NCBI GenBank assembly: GCA_002005505.1
Contig: KV908612.1
Span: 1 to 64,000 of the forward strand
Source: Botryococcus braunii
Lineage: Eukaryota; Chlorophyta; Trebouxiophyceae
Direction of reading: 5' to 3'
DNA: 64,000 nt
The notes under the pieces are model-generated. The model did no database searches. It saw only the letters and a list, made by a program, of their open reading frames with translations, and had not been told where the DNA came from. Shown piece by piece: positions 10,201 through 22,112 of the stretch; the first letter of the stretch is position 1; every line of letters starts with the position of its first letter. The translations under genes and the position numbers were made by a program.

Positions 10201-11492
10201 AGAGCTGTGTTGGCAGTGGCTGCCACACAAAATCTTGAGATCCACCAAGTGGATATCAAGACAGCTTTTCTCAATGGGGAGTTGGAGGAAGAGGTGTCTA
10301 TGTGACCCAACCACCAGGATTTGAGAATGGCAACACGAGAGTTGTGTGCAAGCTCAGGAAGGCACTCTACGGTCTTAAGCAAGCCCCACGGGCTTGGCAC
10401 AAGACCTTGAGCGACAAGTTGAGCGTGATGGGGTATAGTGTGTGCAAGAGCGACGCTGGGGTATACATCAGGAGGGCCCCTGATGGTAATCTGTCGTTTA
10501 TTCTTGTTTATGTCGATGATCTTCTCATAGTTGCCAGAGTGGTTGCAGAGATTGAGTGGGGGAAAGAGTTATTGAAGAAGGACTTCACCATCCATGATTT
10601 GGGAGAGGTGAATGATTTCCTGGGGTGTCAGGTCCTACGCAATAGAGTTCAGGGCACTATTTCCATGAGTTGCACTCCCAAGATTGATGCTCTTGTGGAG
10701 AAGTTTGGCGTTGCTGATGATGGACGTGGGGTTGATACCCCCATGTCCAAGGACTTCGTGGCTAGCAGCAGACCCGAGTCCTCAGATGGTATGTCACATG
10801 GGGCTGGTACCCCTCTGCCACCTGGTCATCGATACTGCGAGTTAATTGGATCGTTACTGTACATAGCCAATACGACCCGGCCTGACATTTCTCAGGCTGT
10901 TGGAGTGTTGTCAAGGTATAGAATGACACCCACTACCTCACACTGGAATGAGGCCATTCGAGTGCTGAAGTACTTGAGAGATACCAGAGAGTTAGCTCTT
11001 ACTCTGGGTGGAAAGGGCCCTGAGCTAGAAGGCTATGTTGATGCCGACTATGCTGGGGACCTGGACCACAGGTATTCCACCACTGGCTATGTTCTATCAG
11101 TCTATGGTAGTGCCGTGGTTTGGGGAAGCAAGAAGCAGAGCTCAGTTGCTACCTCAACTGTGCAAGCTGAGTTTATGGCAGCTGGCCATATTGTGAAGGA
11201 AGCCAACTGGCTAAGGGGCTTCTTGGAAGAGATAGGGGCTGCACCTTGGAGGGTCAAAATTTTCTGTGACAACCAAGGATGCATTTCTAATTTACGGAAC
11301 CCCCTGTATTCCAAATTCACAAAGCACGTTGCAGTAAGCTTCCACTACGCTAGGGAAGCTATGGCACTTGGGCAGGTAGATATCCTCTATGTGGAATCTG
11401 CACGCAATGTGGCTGACATTATGACCAAGCCACTTGCCAAGCCCGTGTTTGTTGGTCATCGTGATTCACTAGGTTTGAGAAGATACACTTAA
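10201..11492 (+). pseudogene. E1 gag-pol, 3' part (RT, RNase H)
   Basis: Continues E1 pol after G3 (target copy AGAGC 10201-10205). It encodes the rest of RT, with active site YVDDLL near 10512, and a Copia RNase H (DADYAGD, then [15 protein letters not shown], then DNQGCI), ending [13 protein letters not shown]...HRDSLGL at 11492. Compared with E2 there is a 2-bp insertion near 10296 (GAGGTGTCTATG against GAGGTCTATG). The frame from the junction and the frame of the main ORF (10302-11492) therefore differ. The YVDD motif itself is intact. Confidence 0.92.
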
Positions 11493-11512
11493 AGCATGCA
11501 GGCAAGGGGAAG

Positions 11513-12206
11513 TGTTGAGTTCTGAACATTATTATTGAATGCCTTGTGCTTTAAGTGATCTTCATGTGTGCACTATTAGGATATGGGTCCATTGAGAACA
11601 TAAGGTACCTTGAGACACGGCAGATTCTGGACGTTTTCGAACATAAGGTACAATCCTATCTAGATCACACGTTTGTCGGATGAACTCTTAAGGCTGCCCC
11701 ACCGGAGTGAATACCAACTGGTTGTGAAAGATGCTGGGCATCACCAGATGCTAGTCTTGTCCGACAGTTGTGTGTGGCACTCAGCAGACAGTCGTACGGA
11801 CTGTAGCTGGAGTAACTTCGTCTATTGACGACCTGTCTGCTTTGTACAGGTACGGTGCGGCAGTGTGTGTTGTATCATTGTTGCTATTGTGAGAGTGAAC
11901 AAGCTTAGTGTACCCTGTAGTCACTCAAACAGATAAGGGACAGTGACTTCAGGGAGTATAGGCATGTACTTGAACGTAGCCGTCTAGAGCCTTATCTAGT
12001 GATTGCTTGATCGGTGCTTGTGTACAAGATAATGATGTAACGGAACTGGTTGTGAAAGATGCTGGGCATCACCAGATGCTAGTCTTGTCCGACAGTTGTG
12101 TGTGGCACTCAGCAGACAGTCGTACGGACTGTAGCTGGAGTAACTTCGTCTATTGACGACCTGTCTGCTTTGTACAGGGAAAGCCGATTGCCCATAACCT
12201 TTCACA
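11513..12206 (+). repeat. E1 3' LTR
   Basis: 694 bp, same length as and no difference seen from the 5' LTR. Preceded by the purine tract GGCAAGGGGAAG (11501-11512) and followed by TSD CCACT. It contains the two 134-nt units with donor-like and acceptor-like ends. Confidence 0.95.
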
Positions 12207-12211
12207 CCACT

Positions 12212-12302
12212 GCTTGTTACTCGACACACAACAAGAGTGCCGCCGGACTAAACACCCTCGTGCCGGGTCATACAGGAAACGCCAAGCTCAGAAGTTTTCA
12301 CA
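12212..12302 (+). repeat. LTR-C2, 3' end
   Basis: Remainder of the LTR split by E1: end of the second unit (GCTTGTTACTCGACAC...CATACAG before GAAACGCC) and an LTR end of the AGAAGTTTTCACA type. What follows is not a primer site, so C2 is a 3' or solo LTR. Its start lies beyond LTR-C1, outside the window. Confidence 0.7.
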
Positions 12303-12707
12303 CAGCTGGTTTAAGTATACCCTTCCGGCGTACACCACAGCACTTTCAAGTATTCCACCCTTTCGAGGTCTGGCACGTAACCTTAATATGCAAGATATGC
12401 AAAATATTCTTCAGCAATTCAATTGCTTGACCACCCGGACCTACTGACGGTCTCACGACAACGACGACGGGTGATAATCTCAGGTCACTTCACGGAAAAA
12501 AAAAAAAAAAAAAAAAAAGAAAAGAAAAAAACTCCCAAGAGATTGAAGACTCTGTCGGTAGGCCTTCTGAGTGAATATCCAGTTGTTCCTTTTTTACTTC
12601 TTCTTGCCGTCAGGCGAGTCCGTGGAAAACCCAGTACAGATGCATCCGATGATGCCATGCACTCCTGTCTGCCCTTGGCTCAGCTGGAAGGGTGTGGGCC
12701 CATAACC
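12303..12707 (-). mobile_element. D2: 5' internal fragment of a Copia-D element
   Basis: Minus-strand leader of a Copia-D element whose 5' LTR lies to the right (12708-12743 plus 33802-34466). The primer site GGTTATGGGCCCAC is the complement of 12694-12707, directly next to the LTR. It is followed by D-arm-like bases and a short ORF1-like frame (below). A long A-run at about 12497-12520 (T-run on the element strand) interrupts it. The part from 12303 to about 12496 is unassigned DNA, either more D leader or older host sequence. Confidence 0.7.
12521..12658 (-). pseudogene. D2 ORF1-like frame with a TARRS motif
   Basis: Minus-strand ATG at 12658, 36 nt into the element after the primer site. 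It encodes about 46 residues before running into a homopolymer: MASSDASVLGFPRTRLTARRS then KKGTTG. It occupies the same place as the Copia-B ORF1 and likewise has an Arg/Thr-rich N-terminal stretch (RTRxTxR). Truncated, with no known domain. It could be a relic of the same leader ORF family or a chance frame. Confidence 0.35.
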
Positions 12708-12743
12708 TGTAAAAGGTTATGGGCAGTGGCGTCTCCTGTAAGC
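12708..12743 (-). repeat. D2 5' LTR, first 36 bp (plus-strand order)
   Basis: TGTAAAAGGTTATGGGC... is the reverse complement of the Copia-D LTR end. The rest of the LTR is at 33802-34466. The two parts sum to 701 bp, exactly the length of the two other Copia-D LTRs. E2 split it with target TAAGC. The LTR end and the primer site again form the mirror GCCCATAACC/GGTTATGGGC. Confidence 0.88.
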
Positions 12744-13437
12744 TGTTGAGTTCTGAACATTATTATTGAATGCCTTGTGCTTTAAGTGATCTTCATGTGT
12801 GCACTATTAGGATATGGGTCCATTGAGAACATAAGGTACCTTGAGACACGGCAGATTCTGGACGTTTTCGAACATAAGGTACAATCCTATCTAGATCACA
12901 CGTTTGTCAGATGAACTCTTAAGACTGCCCCACCGGAGTGAATACCAACTGGTTGTGAAAGATGCTGGGCATTACCAGATGCTAGTCTTGTCCAACAGTT
13001 GTGTGTGACACTCAGCAGACAGTCGTACGGACTGTAGCTGGAGTAACTTCGTCTATTGACGACCTGTCTGCTTTGTACAGGTACGGTGCGGCAGTGTGTG
13101 TTGTATCATTGTTGCTATTGTGAGAGTGAACAAGCTTAGTGTACCCTGTAGTCACTCAAACAGACAGGGGACAGTGACTTCAGGGAGTATAGGCATGTAC
13201 TTGAACGTAGCCGTCTAGAGCCTTATCTAGTGATTGCTTGATCGGTGCTTGTGTACAAGATAATGATGTAACGTAACTGGTTTTGAAAGATGCTGGGCAT
13301 ATCCAGATGCTAGTCTTGTCCAACAGTTGTGTGTGACACTCAGCAGACAGTCGTACGGACTGTAGCTGGAGTAACTTCGTCTATTGACGACCTGTCTGCT
13401 TTGTACAGGGAAAGCCGATTGCCCATAACCTTTCACA
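12744..13437 (+). repeat. E2 5' LTR and adjacent primer site
   Basis: 694 bp, followed by GGTTATGGGCCCAC at 13438-13451. First unit ends TTGTACAG before GTACGG; second ends TTGTACAG before GGAAAG. Both units share E2-type variants (TCCAACAG, GTGACACTC) where E1 has TCCGACAG, GTGGCACTC. The 27-codon leader ORF is at 13537-13620. Confidence 0.92.
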
Positions 13438-13827
13438 GGTTATGGGCCCACGCCCTTCCAGCTGAGCCAAGTAAAAGCAGGAGTGAAGGTCGTCTACGGA
13501 TGGGTCAGACGTAAGCGTCAACAAAGGAGCTCGAGCATGGCGCAGCGGCGCAAGGGAACTCGAGTGTACCAGGACCATTATCTTACTCACAGTTTACCTT
13601 TCTGGGAAATTCATAATTGAAGTTTTAGCTGTGCTTTATCATTCATGGACGTTGTCTAGAAGCACTGAGTGAGTCGGGCCGGACTCCGGCGCAAACTTCT
13701 GAGGGGAACATATCTGCTACTACTGTGCAAGACTGGCTGGTAAATTTCCATGACATGGAGGGAATTGTAGGGTATTGCTGCATTCCAGAAGTTTATGAGT
13801 AAGTTTGGCTGGTGAAGTGACAATAGT

Positions 13828-16434
13828 ATGACAAAAAGGGGCAAAGAAAAGGAAAGTAGCAGTGAAACAGCAATGTCTCAACCTGGAGAAGTCAGTGGGG
13901 CCACTCCAGGGCAGTCTATGACCGGGACACAATCAGCCACTGCAGAACCAAAGGTGGAGATTGACAAGGCAGCCTACATCCCCAATACCTCTAATCCAAA
14001 GATGACCGTCATGCTTGATGATGGAGGGCGCAATTTTGAATTTTGGTATGAAGCTTTGGAGGCGTGCGCAAACACCAAGGGGGTCAGAGCAGCTTTGGAG
14101 AGGCCAATGCCAGGGTCGGTGGAGAACTCAGCCATCAAGCAGTGGCTGATCCAGTCAGTTCCAGTCATCTGGCATTCTCAGATCTCATGCCACAAAGCAG
14201 CGTTCGACTTCATCACGTGGGTGAAGAACAGTCACACTGGAGGGAGCAACCAAGACATCAACCTTGAGTGGTACAAGGAAATGGAGCAGGGCATTAAGAC
14301 AGGGGAGACACTCAAGGTCTACCTCTACAGAATGATGGATCTGGCTACAAGTCTCAGAAACAACGCGTTCATCCTCTTGGACCACAATGTTGGGGAGCTG
14401 ATGGTGAAGGGCCTCCCTCCTGTGCTGAGGCTCGAGTCCCTGGAGGTTATGGCAACCGACAAGCCGCCATTGGAGCTGATTCAAAGAATCCTGCGCGCCG
14501 CAGCCAGCCGTGGGTACAAGGACCCACCTGCAGAGGGAACACCTCAGGCCATGGCAGCTGCAGCAGTGGCTGGTCCCTCTTGGGGGGTAGCTAGAGCGTC
14601 ATCAAGCGTTGGAGGTGCACCAGGAGTGGGAGCAGTACCGGGAGTTGGAGCAGCACTACCAGCAAACGAACAGCCTCCCGCTGGCCCCTCTGCAACTACT
14701 TTTGGTGGCAGGGGGCGTGGACCTGGCAGGGCAAGAAGGCCCAGAGAGGAGCTTACATGCCACTTCTGCAAGGCAAAGGGCCACTTCATGACTGACTGCG
14801 GACCGCTCAGGCAGCTGCAGGCTCTGCATCAAAACATGCAAGCGGCAAGCGTTGGGCCTGCAGCTTACTGGGGCCAGGGAGGCCCACAGTCGTCTCCTCA
14901 AGCCTGGTGGGATCATGGATCTGGCCGGGGTGGCCCGCCTTCATCTGCTTCCAGCCCTGGACCACCTTCAGCATATAACTATCCAACAAGTCAACACACG
15001 TTTCCGGGGTGGCATTTACCACCTCCACCCCCTCCTTCTGGTGAGGCGATGTTTATCTCTCTCAATGTGCTTGCCCCAACTTCGCATGGAGCTAGCAGCA
15101 CATCTTGGTTAATAGATAGTGGTGCCTCTGTGCATATAGTCAATGATCTCTCATTGCTCCATAATCCAGTTATGCATGGACAGCCTCTTCGTCTGCACTT
15201 GGCAACCTCAGACGCCAAGGGAGGAATCATTGCATCTGGGTCTGTATGCCTTGTGAATGCAAGGCACAAAGTATTCTGGCTGCACAATGTGCAGTGTGTT
15301 CCTTCTGCGCATACCAACTTCATTTCAGTCACTGGTGCAATTCAGGATGGAGCATCTTTCCTGACTGACACTGCAGGTGGTTACACAGCCATGAAGGGAC
15401 CTGAAGGGTGGTGTGGAGATATCACCCGCGCACGAGGTCTGTTTTTTTTTGGAGTTTGTTAGTCCTGTCAGAGGGCAGCAAGTTGGCTGCAGACATATTG
15501 ATCACATGGCTGAGGCGTCTCATCTTAGGAAAGGACACGTGTGTAGCGAGAGATCTCTGTGGCATGCTAGGTTAGGTCATCCTGGTGCCAGCAGCATGCA
15601 GAGGTTCTCCAAGGAAGATCTGGTTACAGGAATCAATATCTCCCTTGCTCCCTGCTCTGAGTGCCCCAAGCACTGTGAATCGTGTATACAAGGGAAACAC
15701 TCCAGACCTCCTTTCCCTGTATCTTCCAGGCCTGCACATAACCCACTCGATAGAGTCCATGTGGATACTGTGGGTCCCATATCACCTCCTGCCATCACAG
15801 GTGAACGATATTGGGTCACTGTAGTGGATGAAAGTTCACACCAAGTTGCCTCCCTGCCTGTGAAGTCAAAGGATTGCATCCCAAAGGCTGTGATAGACCT
15901 GCTCCGTTTTTGGCAGACCCAACGAGGCACGGTTGTGAAGTGTGTGAGGACTGACAGGGGTTCAGAGTTCCTGAACCAGCAATTCAAAGAGTTTTGTGCT
16001 CAGCAGGGCACTAAGATGGAGTCCTCAGCGCCCTACACGCCTCAGCAGAATGGGGTGGCGGAGAGGAGGAATAGGACCCTGAAGGAGCGAACAAGGACTC
16101 TGTTGGTCCATGCTGCAGCAGACCCTTCCCTTTGGAAGGAGGCGCTTGAGACAGCTACCCTCCTCTACAATGTGGGTCCTACTTCAGGCAGGTCCCTGAC
16201 CCCATGGAATTATTCTTTGGTGTCAAACCTGATGTGTCTGTGCTGCGCACGTTTGGCTGTGTAGCCCATGTGCACATTCCGAGTGGCCAAAGGTCTGTTT
16301 TTGGGCCCAAGACCATCCCTGGGATGTTTACTGGTTATTGTCCCCAGTCTAAAGCATATCGTGTGTACGTGGAGAATGGAGTGTGGAAGGAGAGTAGGGA
16401 CGTCAGCTTTATCGAGCACTTGAGGGGGGCTGAG
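13828..16434 (+). pseudogene. E2 gag-pol, 5' part, frameshifted
   Basis: Same domain order as E1: Gag, CCHC knuckle, protease DSGAS, integrase zinc finger and catalytic core. Two frameshifts relative to E1: one extra T in the T-run near 15443-15451 (nine T against eight), and one missing C near 16200 (GACCCCATGG against GACCCCCATGG). Frames are therefore 13828-15462, 15413-16264 and 16204 onward. G1 enters at 16435 with target CTGAG. The Gag is closer to E3 than to E1 (for example SWGVARASSSVGGAP). Confidence 0.92.
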
Positions 16435-16882
16435 TTTAACGAAGTGAGACGTGTAACTAAGATTTATAACAAGCTAAGCAAGGGTTTCAGGCAAGGGTGA
16501 CACCGAAGGTAGGAATCGAAGTTCCAATCCGTTACAAGTTCGCAGCCCTCCTCACGCAGGTCGTCCGAGTCTCCAAAGAACAATATAATGAACAATGTAG
16601 AGAATGCTAGATGTCTCACTCGTAGCAGCAAACCCAAAGACAATGATCGCCACCCGAGTTCCTAGTCCACCTATGCGCGGATCCCGCTACGTCGTCCCTC
16701 TACGAGATGCTCTCGCGAGCATAACGATATGGATGACAAGAGGAGACCCACTAGGATATTACAGTCATTTTCCTACACACAAGGACAACGAGATCTACTC
16801 GTATCCCAAAGGGCACGAAGAAACATGAACTACGCGCACATCCTACGTGAGACGCGTCGCGCTGACGCGGCACCTCACTACA
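16435..16882 (-). repeat. G1 3' LTR
   Basis: 448-bp Gypsy LTR, followed by the purine tract (plus-strand TACTCCCCCCCTT). Pairs with 29312-29759 by shared diagnostic bases and TSD CTGAG. Confidence 0.93.
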
Positions 16883-18714
16883 TACTCCCCCCCTTATTCC
16901 TGTGCGTCCCCGCGCAGAAGGCAGAGCGCAACAACAAACAGACAAGACAAACAAAGGAACAAGACCTTCCAACATGCGGAGACTCAGACTTAGACCTACG
17001 GGCAACCCGCCTCCCGTGTTGCCAGACCCCAGCCGAATGCTGCGTATCGGGGTCCCCACCATAATGCAATAAGAACAAGGATCAGGCATGACTAACAGAA
17101 CAAAAGACAAAACACTGAAAGAAAAACGAAAGTCCACATGATGAACAGCCAAAATGAGACACAAGGGCAGAGCTAAAAGTCCAGATGTCCAAAAGTCCAG
17201 AGTCCAAGGGGAGTCCAATTTCCACATATAGTCCAGTATTACGCCAGTATTGCACCATATTGATCAGGTGTGGTAGTGAAGTGAAAAGGCCATACACCTA
17301 ATGTGCACAAAAATCTATCCAGGTAAGGGACCCATGGTCAACCCTACCGGGTAAGGCAGCCTTACCCTAGCCTATCCAAAGTCCATATGGCCATACAGAG
17401 AGACCCCTCCAAGGAGGGCCAACCGGTCGACGGGACCCTAAGGGTGGACCCTAGGAGTCGTGCCCTTGGGAGGCAATGGCGGGAGCCCGTGACTCTCTCT
17501 GTATTCTTCCACTTTCTTGTGGCAACAACGCGTGACCTGTGCAAGTTATTTCCAGCTATCCTCATTTGGCTCGTTCGGATCGTCCAGAGTGCGGCCGCGT
17601 TCGCCAGTGAGTGGCTTGTGATCCACAATGCCACCACACCCGGGATCCACGATACATCCACACCCATGTCCTTAACAATTGTGCTAGAGTATAAGCATCA
17701 GCATTCATTGTTGTAGCAGCAAAATGAGCACACTTGCTAAGCCTATCCACAACAACCCAAATCGCATCATGTCCACTTGGGGTCTTTGGGAGGTTAGTAA
17801 TAAAGTCCATAGACACACTTTGCCACTTCCTTGCTGGTATTTGTAAGGGGTGAAGAAGACCAGCAGGCAAAGTATTCCGAGCCTTGACTCGTTGACAAGA
17901 GTCACAATGAGCAACATAGGCTTTGACATCCTCATACATTCCCGGCCAATACCATTCCCTTGTTACAAGCTCGTACATGCGAGTTACTCCAGGGTGACCA
18001 ACATGAGGTGGATCATGTAAAGCTTCCAAAGTTTCACGTCGTAGGTTCTCCACGACAAGTTCCCCATCTTTCCTTTCCTCAAACAATGCAGGAACATATT
18101 TCCGTCCATTCCTCTCCCAAAAGCCTCCCTTTTGACTAACCTTCCTTCTATTCGCACGCGCTGCCAACCACGGATCGTATGTGTAAGCCTTCTCAAGTTT
18201 GCCAAGTAGGGATTCGTACCCATCGGTCTCGCGGGTAAGCTCACTCGGGCTGGCCAACCCGATTTGCTCCATCGTGCCGAGGGAGCTTGGGGTCTCGTGA
18301 GCGGGCCCCGGGAGCGTGACCTTGGGGACCTTGCGGACCCGAGCTGTGAGGGTACCCTCGACATCCCGGCTGGAGGGGGTGAGGGAGTCCGGACTGGTGC
18401 GCCGACGCTTGCGCCGGAGGGCAGCCCCGGCCACAGCAGCCCCATTGTCCCTCCCCCCAGGTCCAGGGTGTTGAGTGAAGTGACACCTGGAGAGCGGATC
18501 CGCAATGTTGGTCTTGCCCGGTTCCCATACCCATTCAATCTCAAACTCCTGCAGGCGCTCGGCCCACCGAGCCCTCCGAGGACTAAGCCCCACCTGTTGA
18601 CCCAAGAAGGTGTTGCACTTGTGATCCGTCACCACCGTTACTGGCTTACCTAACAAATAACATCTCCATTCCGTGAGAGCATACACTACAGCCAATAACT
18701 CCCGTTCCGTGGCA
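16883..18714 (-). pseudogene. G1 left pol fragment (RNase H, partial integrase)
   Basis: Minus-strand. Open frame 17562-18695 encodes the end of RNase H (TDHKCN...AERLQEFEIEW...NIADPLSRC), the linker, the integrase zinc finger (HVGHPG...HCDSCQ) and the first part of the catalytic core (SMDFITNLP). It is then truncated by the same integrase/chromodomain deletion as in G3, and carries the same extra 3' noncoding segment (17062-17519). At 18714, in ...CCGTGGCA, the sequence switches to Copia-A pol. Confidence 0.88.
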
Positions 18715-18841
18715 GTTTGTTAGTCCTGTCAGAGGGCAGCAAGTTGGCTGCAGACATATTGATCACATGGCTGAGGCGTCTCATCTTAGGAAAGGACACG
18801 TGTGTAGCGAGAGATCTCTGTGGCATGCTAGGTTAGGTCAT
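18714..18841 (+). pseudogene. Copia-A pol scrap (duplicate of E3)
   Basis: About 128 bp of the region just before the integrase zinc finger (ends LWHARLGH). Starts abruptly at the block edge and ends at the Copia-D LTR insertion, as in E3 at 47722-47849. Confidence 0.88.
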
Positions 18842-19542
18842 TGTAAAAGGTTATGGGCAGTGGCGTATCCTGTAAGCAAGCAGACAGGTCGTAAGTTCGT
18901 GCCTCTCAAGCTACAGTCCTTGACGACTATCTGCTCTTTAGACACATGCAACTGCATGAACAAGACTGGCATCCTTGTGTGCCCAGTATCTTTCCAAACC
19001 AGTTCCGTTACATGTTGATCTATCAATGAGCATCTACACACGGATAAGCTCCTGACGGCTGAAAGCAAGTACCTTCCTATACTCAATCAAGACTCCGTCC
19101 CTTAGCTGTTTGGGAGACTTGATTGTCCACTAAGATGGTTCACTTACAAACAAGCAATCAAACATGAACACATTACCAATACACACCCTGCGTCACCGCA
19201 CCTGTAAGCAAGCAGACAGGTCGTAAGTTCGTGCCTCTCCAGCTACAGTCCTTGACGACTGTCTGCTCTTTAGACACATGCAACTGCATGAACAAGATTG
19301 GCATCCTTATGTGCCCAGTATCTTTCCAAACCAGTTGCTCGACTATGCGGTGATCGCAGCTTTAATAGTCCTTTCACACTAACGCGTAATCTAAATCAGA
19401 TTGTACCTTATGTTCGAAATAGACCTCCTCCGAACGTGTCTTGAGGTACCTTATGTGGATAGTGGACCCGTATCCTAATAATGTACATTTGAAGATCATC
19501 TAAAGCACAAGGCATTCTATAATGTATGTTCACAACTCAACA
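18842..19542 (-). repeat. Copia-D 3' LTR (duplicate of D1)
   Basis: 701-bp minus-strand LTR, plus-strand TGTAAAAGG...ACTCAACA. Twin of 47850-48550. It is followed on the right by the element's purine tract (plus-strand CTTCCCCTTGCC) and pol. Confidence 0.92.
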
Positions 19543-20801
19543 CTTCCCCTTGCCTGCATGCTTTATGTGTATCTTCTCAAACCTAGTGAATCACGATGAC
19601 CAACAAACACGGGCTTAGCAAGTGGCTTGGTCATAATGTCAGCCACATTTCGAGCAGATTCTACATAGATGATATCTACATGCCCAAGTGCCATAGCTTC
19701 CCTAGCATAGTGGAAGCTTACTGCAACATGCTTTGTGAATTTGGAATAAAGGGGGTTCCGTAAATTGGAAATGCATCCTTGGTTGTCACAGAAAATTTTG
19801 ACTCTCCAAGGTGCAGCTCCAATCTCTTCCAAGAAGCCCCTAAGCCAGTTGGCTTCCTTCACAATATGGCCGGCTGCCATAAACTCGGCTTGCACAGTTG
19901 AGGTAGCAACTGAGCTCTGCTTCTTGCTTCCCCAAACCACGGCACTACCATAGACTGATAGAACATAGCCAGTGGTGGAATACCTGTGGTCCAGATCCCC
20001 AGCATAGTCGGCATCAACATAGCCTTCTAGCTCAGGCCCCTTTCCACCCAGAGTAAGAGCTAATTCTCTCGTATCTCTCAAGTACTTCAGCACTCGAATG
20101 GCCTCATTCCAGTGTGAGGTAGTGGGTGTCATTCTATACCTTGACAACACTCCAACAGCCTGAGAAATGTCAGGCCGGGTCGTATTGGCAATATATAGCA
20201 ACGATCCAATCAACTCACAGTACCGATGACCAGGTGGCAGTGGGGTACCTGCCCCATGTGATAAACCATCTGAGGACTCGGGTCTGCTGCTAGCCACGAA
20301 GTCCTTGGACATGGGGGTATCAACCACACGCCCATCATCAGCAACACCAAACTTTTCCACAAGAGCATCAATCTTGGGAGTGCAACTCATGGAAATAGTG
20401 CTCTGAACTCTATTGCGTAGGACCTGACACCCCAGGAAATCATTCACCTCTCCCAAATCATGGATGGTGAAGTCCTTCTTCAACAACTCTTTCCCCCACT
20501 CAATCTCTGCAACCAATCTGGCAACTATGAGAAGATCATCAACATAAACAAGAATAAAGGACAGGTTGCCATCAGGGGCCCTCCTGATGTATACACCCGC
20601 ATCACTCTTGCACACACTATACCCCATCACGCTCAACTTGTCGGTCAAGGTCTTGTGCCAAGCCCGTGGGGCTTGTTTTAGACCGTATGGTGCCTTCCTG
20701 AGCTTGCACACAACCCTCGTGTTGCCATTCTCAAATCCTGGTGGTTGAGTCACATAGACCTCTTCCTCCAACTCTCCATTGAGAAAAGCCGTCTTGATAT
20801 C
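19543..20801 (-). pseudogene. Copia-D pol 3' part (duplicate of D1)
   Basis: Minus-strand RT C-terminal half and RNase H, open from 20801 down to the stop at 19563. It includes VTQPPGF, active-site YVDDLL, DADYAGD and DNQGCI. Upstream sequence is cut off by the LTR-B insertion at 20802. Identical or nearly so to 48551-49809. Confidence 0.92.
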
Positions 20802-21507
20802 TGTTATAATAGTGACAGAACATTTTGGTGCCTTTCCCTCAGAAGAGTAATAGTGGCCAGATCAGCTTCAATGAATAATCGGTGGCAGAACCTGGGAGTT
20901 TCGCCAGAACTCATCTAGACCAGTTATACGTTGATTAGGAAGGATGAGGTAATCAGACACGGTTTGCTAGAAAGGATTTATGACACCGGCGTGCAAGGAC
21001 GAGGCACTTGATTGGGACACTAAAGGCACTTCGGGTGCTTATCTCTTGACTGTTGCCTATCAAGTCCTCATTCACATTCGGTCACTGCTTGTTCTCCTAC
21101 ACACAACAAGAGTACCGAAGAGCTAATCACCCTTCGTGCCCGGGTCATACAGGTAACCTGACGTTACGAGCCTGAAGCCTCACTGACAATGGGTTAGGAA
21201 AGGTCTAGGTAATATTATTAAGTTGGTGCTAATGTTTTCCTCATTGATACACTGATAATGCAGACTATCGGTAGTTACGTAGATTAAGTAGTTTGAATTA
21301 CGGAGCGATGAGAGAAAGCAAGTAGCATTGTAATGACTTGATTGGGACACTAAAGGCACTTCGGGTGCTTATCTCTTGACTGTTGCCTATCAAGTCCTCA
21401 TTCACATTCGGTCACTGCTTGTTCTCCTACACACAACAAGAGTACCGACGAGCTAATCACCCTTCGTGCCCGGGTCATACAGGGAACGCTGAACTCAGAA
21501 GTTTACA
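20802..21507 (+). repeat. Copia-B 5' LTR (duplicate of B1)
   Basis: 706-bp LTR, TGTTATAATAG...AGTTTACA, followed at 21508 by the primer site GGTTATGGGCCCACCAC. One unit variant against the twin: ACCGAAGAGC near 21117 where 50125 has ACCGACGAGC. Two units, 21006-21152 and 21336-21482, end CATACAG before GTAACC and before GGAACG. Confidence 0.92.
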
Positions 21508-21574
21508 GGTTATGGGCCCACCACTTTTCTGCTGAGGCATGAAAAAATGTATGACTTGGGCAAAGTAGTCTGCG

Positions 21575-22099
21575 ATGGCGCGAACGAGACAAACCGGACG
21601 TATGGGCACGGGTGGAAGTAGACGTCCTCCACCTCCACCTCCTCCTCCAACATATAACGAGCGAAGAAAGGCAGGAGGAGAGAAAGGTCCACGGACGATA
21701 GAAGAACGAGCTTTCCTGGTGAAGGACTTCGTCCACGAAGCTCACGGACGGGGTGCACTCACACCCCCTCGGTGGTTCCGAGAGCGTTTTCCGATATATC
21801 CAGCTTATAAATTCACTGTTTGGGAAATCTCATTCATCAACGGAGAGCCAGGATATCTGACACGAGCAATTTTTGAGAGGTGCTTACAGCAAACGGGAGG
21901 TCCATCGAACGAAGCTTATTGGACAGAGAAAGCTGCCTACGCAGCGATTGAGCTATCTTTGAGCAGCCTGGGAGACGACTTCATTGATCATCTAATCCTC
22001 TACGGTGAGGGAGAATTCCACGTAGACGAGTGGGTCACAGAGGACGACAGTGAGGACGAGGACGGAGACTCCAGACTGTCAGAAAGGAGCGAAGACTGA
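21575..22099 (+). CDS. Copia-B ORF1, histone-H3-tail-like N-terminus (copy 1)
   Basis: 174-codon ORF, 67 nt downstream of the primer site, twin of 50583-51107. The start ATG has G at -3 and +4. Residues 2-14 read ARTRQTGRMGTGG, against ARTKQTARKSTGG in histone H3. A Pro run (about 19-26), a basic stretch (NERRKAGGEKGPR), a folded-looking middle (about 42-150) and a strongly acidic tail (TEDDSEDEDGD) follow. It overlaps the long open frame of gag but ends before the likely gag ATG (22113). I recognise no family. See 50583 for the fuller reading. This copy is part of the DNA duplication, so it is not independent evidence of conservation. Confidence 0.7.
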   Translation: MARTRQTGRMGTGGSRRPPPPPPPPTYNERRKAGGEKGPRTIEERAFLVKDFVHEAHGRGALTPPRWFRERFPIYPAYKFTVWEISFINGEPGYLTRAIFERCLQQTGGPSNEAYWTEKAAYAAIELSLSSLGDDFIDHLILYGEGEFHVDEWVTEDDSEDEDGDSRLSERSED

Positions 22100-22112
22100 C
22101 AAGCTCTGCAGC

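Larger units (their letters stand above)
1380..12206 (+). mobile_element. Copia-A element E1 (Ty1/Copia), interrupted by Gypsy G3
   Basis: A complete Ty1/Copia retrotransposon. It has 694-bp LTRs (1380-2073 and 11513-12206) that look identical by eye, a 5-bp TSD CCACT (1375-1379 and 12207-12211), an initiator-tRNA type primer site at 2074, one long gag-pol frame from 2464, and a purine tract GGCAAGGGGAAG just before the 3' LTR. Gypsy G3 (6393-10200) interrupts pol near the start of the reverse transcriptase. Without G3 the element would be about 7.0 kb. Domain order is protease, integrase, RT, RNase H, which defines Copia. The matching LTRs imply recent insertion. A 2-bp insertion near 10296 breaks the frame, so E1 could not now make a full polyprotein even without G3. 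Confidence 0.95.
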
